A stretch of DNA of 8,424 bases from Ruminococcus sp. UBA1780. Lineage in GTDB: Bacteria > Bacillota > Clostridia > Oscillospirales > Ruminococcaceae. The DNA lies in NCBI GenBank assembly GCA_002315235.1, contig DCGK01000066.1, positions 1 through 8,424 on the forward strand, in the 5' to 3' direction. The translations under genes were made by a program, and so were the position numbers. This document shows positions 6,438 to 8,424 of the stretch, in pieces; within the stretch, counting starts at the first letter, position 1; every line of letters starts with the position of its first letter. Under the pieces are notes generated by a model. It did not search any database. It had not been told where the DNA came from and saw only the letters and a list, made by a program, of their open reading frames with translations.

Positions 6438-6850
6438 CTGAGTTCCTCCAGTTCTTCAGTAAAATATCTTATCTTCATTCTCTTGTGCATAGCTCTCTTT
6501 ATTTCATGGTTCATACCGGATGAAATTCTGCTGCCGAAAACCCAGAGTTCAGAACACTTGCTGAGAAGTGCGCGGTTCATAAGCATAGCAAGTTCTCTCT
6601 CATCAGGAGTGCTGTCATCCATAAACTGCGGAAAGAAAAGGTGGGGAGTAATGGGAATATATTTTGAGTCTACAGCAAATCTGCTGTATTTACGCGCCTT
6701 AAGTACGTTGTCATAAATATTTCCAGAATACGGTGAGCAGATATAAACGAGAGGTCTGAATCTGCTTTTTGCCTGTTCCAGTTCAATGCGCTGAATTGCA
6801 TAATAAGCTGTAGGATCATAATATCCTTCGTGATTGTATTTACTTGCCAT
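6434..6850 (-). CDS. DUF4406-like protein, nucleoside 2-deoxyribosyltransferase-like fold
   Basis: I chose ATG 6850-6848 (MASKYNHEGYY) because AAGGAGG lies 9 bases upstream; a longer reading from 6883 would start in front of this site. The 138-residue protein has the pattern of the phage DUF4406/DUF7768 family: RPLVYICSPYSG near residue 32, an N-x-x-x-A-x-x-Y-x-R-F-A segment, IPITPHLFFPQFMDD, an S-x-C-x-E-L-W-V-F-G strand, IS-GM-x-x-EI, and a closing IRYFTEEL strand. The fold resembles nucleoside 2-deoxyribosyltransferases and TIR/SLOG-like nucleotide-binding domains, so a nucleotide or nucleotide-derivative ligand is plausible. No reaction is established for this phage group as far as I know. 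Its stop overlaps the primase start by four bases (ATGA), which suggests coupled translation with the replication enzymes. Confidence 0.85.
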   Translation of the reverse strand: MASKYNHEGYYDPTAYYAIQRIELEQAKSRFRPLVYICSPYSGNIYDNVLKARKYSRFAVDSKYIPITPHLFFPQFMDDSTPDERELAMLMNRALLSKCSELWVFGSRISSGMNHEIKRAMHKRMKIRYFTEELEELR

Positions 6851-7019
6851 TTTTGTTGTCCTCCTTGGATGATTTATAAACATATACAGTTAAAAGGGTT
6901 AAGGGGAGAACAAGCAGTTCTCCGCCGATTGTGAATGAGCCTCTTGCAATAGATGAGTTTATTACAGTAAATATTTCAAGCAGGCAGCCTATTGCAGCTG
7001 CAGTGCGGTATGTTTTCAT
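6840..7019 (-). CDS. Small two-helix membrane protein (59 aa)
   Basis: Starts at ATG 7019-7017, four bases after the polymerase stop, with AAGGA of the polymerase 3' end as ribosome binding site 8 bases upstream; ends with TAA at 6842-6840. The protein begins MKTYRTAAAIGCLLEIFTVI. Residues about 7-26 and about 34-48 (ELLVLPLTLLTVYVY) are hydrophobic, separated by a short polar turn (ARGSFTIGG); the tail SSKEDNKNGK is charged. I read it as a two-pass inner-membrane protein with both ends on the same side. It overlaps the first codons of the following gene, so it is translationally packed into the operon. I do not recognise a named family. Small membrane proteins of unknown function are common between phage replication genes; a role in attaching replication to the membrane or in superinfection exclusion is possible but unsupported. 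Confidence 0.75.
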   Translation of the reverse strand: MKTYRTAAAIGCLLEIFTVINSSIARGSFTIGGELLVLPLTLLTVYVYKSSKEDNKNGK

Positions 7020-7023
7020 GCTA

Positions 7024-8424
7024 TCAGTCCTTCATATAGAATTTTTTGCATTCGTATCCGTCAGCCCGGAGCATGAGACCTTCAGCCCATTCAGGTGTAA
7101 GAGCCATTCCGTCACAGATGCCGGATACAGATTTGTTTTTCTCACATTCAATTATCAGTTCGTCGTGTACATGACCAGTGATTTTATACTCTGAGAGTGT
7201 CTGCATAGAATGCACAAGCAGGTCTCTTGCAATACCCTGAACTATGTTTTCAACAAGTTTCGGACCGTAAGTTTCAAGGCGTTCCCATTTCTTTGCCGTT
7301 CCTGTACCTTCATATGTAATAGCTTCACCGCCGAATTTGTTCTCACCAATTTTAGGTTTAACATAAGCGAGCCTTCGTCCGGAGGGGAGAGTAATGAATA
7401 AAAATCCTGACTCGCAGGAAAAGGTTAAGCCATGAGTCTCAGTCACGCATTTTTCTTTTACAGCCTTTTTAGCTGCGCGGTCTGTATCCCACCAGAGTCT
7501 TACAATATTCGGGGAAGCAGCTCTCCAGTCATCTACAATCTGCTTTAGTTCAGCATCTGACAGATTAAGGTCAGAACCGCCCATTGCTGTCATTGCACCA
7601 ACTGAGCCGCCGTAACCACAGTTATGAACTAATTTTCCCGATACGGTAAAACGATGATGTGGTCCGGCATTTCGTATGTCATAAAGTCGAGCCGTGCGCT
7701 TATTATTTTCCAGTTTTTCCGTTTCTCGAATACCGCCGTCTCCGCATCTGATATGATTTCGTCTCTTGTCAATCCCTGCGACAGCTTTCTGATGACGACC
7801 GATTGGGAGTACGGCCAATATTCCTGTGAAAATTCCGAAAGTACGCTTCTGCGTTGATTCACACAGTTCGTTCTGTGATCCGCAAACCGCAGATTCCCAG
7901 GACCATAATTCCCGTTTGTATTTATCCTGTCGATTTCCATTTCCCGATCCGGAAGCCCGAATTTCTGAATCAAATAAAGTCCTGCTTCCGTTACACTTGA
8001 AAAGTCGAACTTTATTCCTCTCGCCCCATAATTGTGATAACCAGGATCGTTTGGATTCTCGCATCGTTGTTTTGCTGCCGTCAGTCTTCTGTCCAACCAT
8101 CTCGGAATCTGTCTCGGCTGAGAACACTGCTGGCATCCTTTGGATTTCCCTCGAGTCAGGCTTCCTAAATCCTGCCACTGCACCGTTCCGCATCCCTGAC
8201 ACTCTGTCAGAACATAACAGTGATTCCAATTCTTGTTCCATCTTTTCTCCGGGCTGATTATTTTCACCCAGCCGTATTGCTCTCCCACCATCTCCGGTTT
8301 GAACGAGATGTGCGCCGCCGGAGGTGGCGATCCCAAATTGTATGGGCTCCGATTCCCCTTCAACCCAAACGAAGTGGTCTGGGGTTGCAGTAAGTCCTTC
8401 ATATTCAATTACTTCTCTTTCTCC
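7024..8424 (-). CDS. polA: Family A DNA polymerase, C-terminal part, interrupted by an intein (5' end beyond window)
   Basis: One frame is open from the window edge to the TGA at 7026-7024. The 198-residue C-extein (7620-7024) starts CGYGGSVGAM, the phage version of family A motif B (the finger helix that binds the incoming dNTP). It continues with a WWDTDRA segment and carries the metal-binding motif C as GHVHDELIIE near 7159-7167. It ends ECKKFYMKD. This is the palm/finger end of a replicative phage PolI-like enzyme; the exonuclease and the first polymerase motifs lie outside the window. Everything upstream of Cys 7620-7618 is intein rather than polymerase: the residues before it are the intein ending KLVHN. 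After protein splicing the mature enzyme should have the intact motif B. The gene sits at the head of the replication module and its stop is 4 bases from the next start. Family assignment is firm; splicing is inferred from conserved blocks. Confidence 0.93.
   Translation of the reverse strand, partial: GEREVIEYEGLTATPDHFVWVEGESEPIQFGIATSGGAHLVQTGDGGRAIRLGENNQPGEKMEQELESLLCSDRVSGMRNGAVAGFRKPDSREIQRMPAVFSAETDSEMVGQKTDGSKTTMRESKRSWLSQLWGERNKVRLFKCNGSRTLFDSEIRASGSGNGNRQDKYKRELWSWESAVCGSQNELCESTQKRTFGIFTGILAVLPIGRHQKAVAGIDKRRNHIRCGDGGIRETEKLENNKRTARLYDIRNAGPHHRFTVSGKLVHNCGYGGSVGAMTAMGGSDLNLSDAELKQIVDDWRAASPNIVRLWWDTDRAAKKAVKEKCVTETHGLTFSCESGFLFITLPSGRRLAYVKPKIGENKFGGEAITYEGTGTAKKWERLETYGPKLVENIVQGIARDLLVHSMQTLSEYKITGHVHDELIIECEKNKSVSGICDGMALTPEWAEGLMLRADGYECKKFYMKD
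7621..8424 (-). mobile_element. Intein in the polymerase motif B region (N-terminus outside window)
   Basis: The polymerase frame upstream of CGYGG carries intein hallmarks. Block B is visible as EYEGLTATPDHFVWV (about 8406-8362), with the T-x-x-H motif (TPDH) that assists the N-terminal acyl shift. Block F is ARLYDIRNAGPHHRF and block G is KLVHN followed by Cys as first C-extein residue: penultimate His, terminal Asn (7623-7621), nucleophile Cys (7620-7618). Block A, with the first residue of the intein, lies beyond 8424. Between B and F, about 210 residues in this frame show no LAGLIDADG or other endonuclease motif. They are rich in Arg, Ser, Gly, Glu and Cys, and look like a shadow of the gene in the +1 frame. 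Insertion at an active-site motif is typical for inteins. Splicing residues are all present in the visible part, so the element is probably active, but that is inference. Confidence 0.9.
7629..8402 (-). CDS. Zinc-finger HNH-type homing endonuclease nested in the intein in the +1 frame
   Basis: This gene overlaps the intein coding sequence in the +1 frame on the same strand. It encodes a recognisable phage mobile-nuclease family protein. From a family-like start MVGEQYG (ATG 8291-8289) it runs through a four-cysteine zinc finger (ECQGC and GCQQC, about 70-95 counted from the TTG at 8408). It then has the conserved core RCENPNDPGYHNYGARGI (about 115-132) and IDRINTNGNYGPGNLRF (159-175), followed by N-x-x-N-Q-R-R. 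This arrangement is common in free-standing phage 'HNH' proteins; the classical first His is replaced by Asp (IDRIN), as usual there. A TAA at 8411-8409 closes the frame upstream, so it needs its own start: ATG 8402 (weak purine-rich GAGAAG 9 bases before), TTG 8408 or ATG 8291. The TAG at 7631-7629 lies 5 bases before the intein's terminal Asn codon. Likely role: cutting intein-free polymerase alleles so the intein is copied in. Nuclease activity and start are inferred. Confidence 0.8.
   Translation of the reverse strand: MKDLLQPQTTSFGLKGNRSPYNLGSPPPAAHISFKPEMVGEQYGWVKIISPEKRWNKNWNHCYVLTECQGCGTVQWQDLGSLTRGKSKGCQQCSQPRQIPRWLDRRLTAAKQRCENPNDPGYHNYGARGIKFDFSSVTEAGLYLIQKFGLPDREMEIDRINTNGNYGPGNLRFADHRTNCVNQRRSVLSEFSQEYWPYSQSVVIRKLSQGLTRDEIISDAETAVFEKRKNWKIISARLDFMTYEMPDHIIVLPYREN

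Noticed and set aside
7826..8257. 143-residue plus-strand open frame inside the intein
   Set aside because: No recognisable motif, Ser/Pro/Leu-rich shadow composition, opposite to all other genes, and explained by the GC-richer dual-coding stretch having few stops.
7629..8424. Sequencing frameshift separating an in-frame intein endonuclease
   Set aside because: Block B, blocks F/G and the polymerase are all in the same frame without any shift. Putting the nuclease in that frame would need two compensating indels, and a TAA closes the nuclease frame at 8411-8409.
7621..8424. Group I or group II intron instead of an intein
   Set aside because: The reading frame continues without stops into the polymerase, and the protein blocks TPDH, GPHHRF and VHN-C are protein-splicing signatures. 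No intron RNA core is needed or seen.

Overview
The window is part of a tailed phage or prophage. Every gene I can support lies on the minus strand, so transcription runs from position 8424 toward 1. Overlapping or closely spaced genes, AAGGAG/GGAGG-type ribosome binding sites and the gene content (family A polymerase, prim-pol/D5 helicase, YozE-like, VRR-NUC, SNF2 helicase, DUF1492 regulator, HNH, P27 small terminase) point to a siphophage or prophage of a low-to-mid GC Firmicute. Gut Clostridia (Ruminococcus or other Oscillospiraceae) is my best guess. The host is inferred, not read directly.

Layout in the direction of transcription. (1) 8424-7024: C-terminal part of a family A DNA polymerase, interrupted by an intein (about 8424-7621; its N-terminus is outside the window). 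A zinc-finger HNH-type endonuclease gene is nested inside the intein in the +1 frame (8402-7629). (2) 7019-6434: a small membrane protein and a DUF4406-like protein. (3) 6437-4218: a large primase-helicase. (4) 4217-3950: a structured noncoding segment with long direct repeats, inverted repeats and a hairpin, a candidate replication origin or control region. (5) 3949-1145: a tightly packed operon of YozE-like, VRR-NUC nuclease, SNF2-type helicase, a 63-aa protein, a DUF1492/RinA-like regulator and a 122-aa companion. (6) 1144-1019: three tandem 10-bp repeats, an extended -10 promoter and a leader terminator, apparently the late-gene control switch. (7) 1018-668: HNH endonuclease. (8) 667-402: noncoding, with GC-rich palindromes (candidate cos) and a long hairpin. 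(9) 401-1: P27-family small terminase, cut by the window edge.

The genes read as the replication-to-packaging transition of a phage genome. Polymerase, primase-helicase, nuclease and SNF2 helicase would serve DNA replication. The DUF1492 regulator would switch on the late operon starting at about 1090, which begins with HNH and terminase.

The outstanding observation is the intein. Its splicing blocks (block B near 8394-8362, blocks F/G at 7692-7621) are in one frame with the polymerase. The endonuclease that would normally sit in frame between them is instead encoded in the overlapping +1 frame, begins just after an in-frame TAA, and ends 5 bases before the intein's terminal Asn codon. The same DNA therefore encodes an intein linker in one frame and a complete, recognisable zinc-finger nuclease in another.
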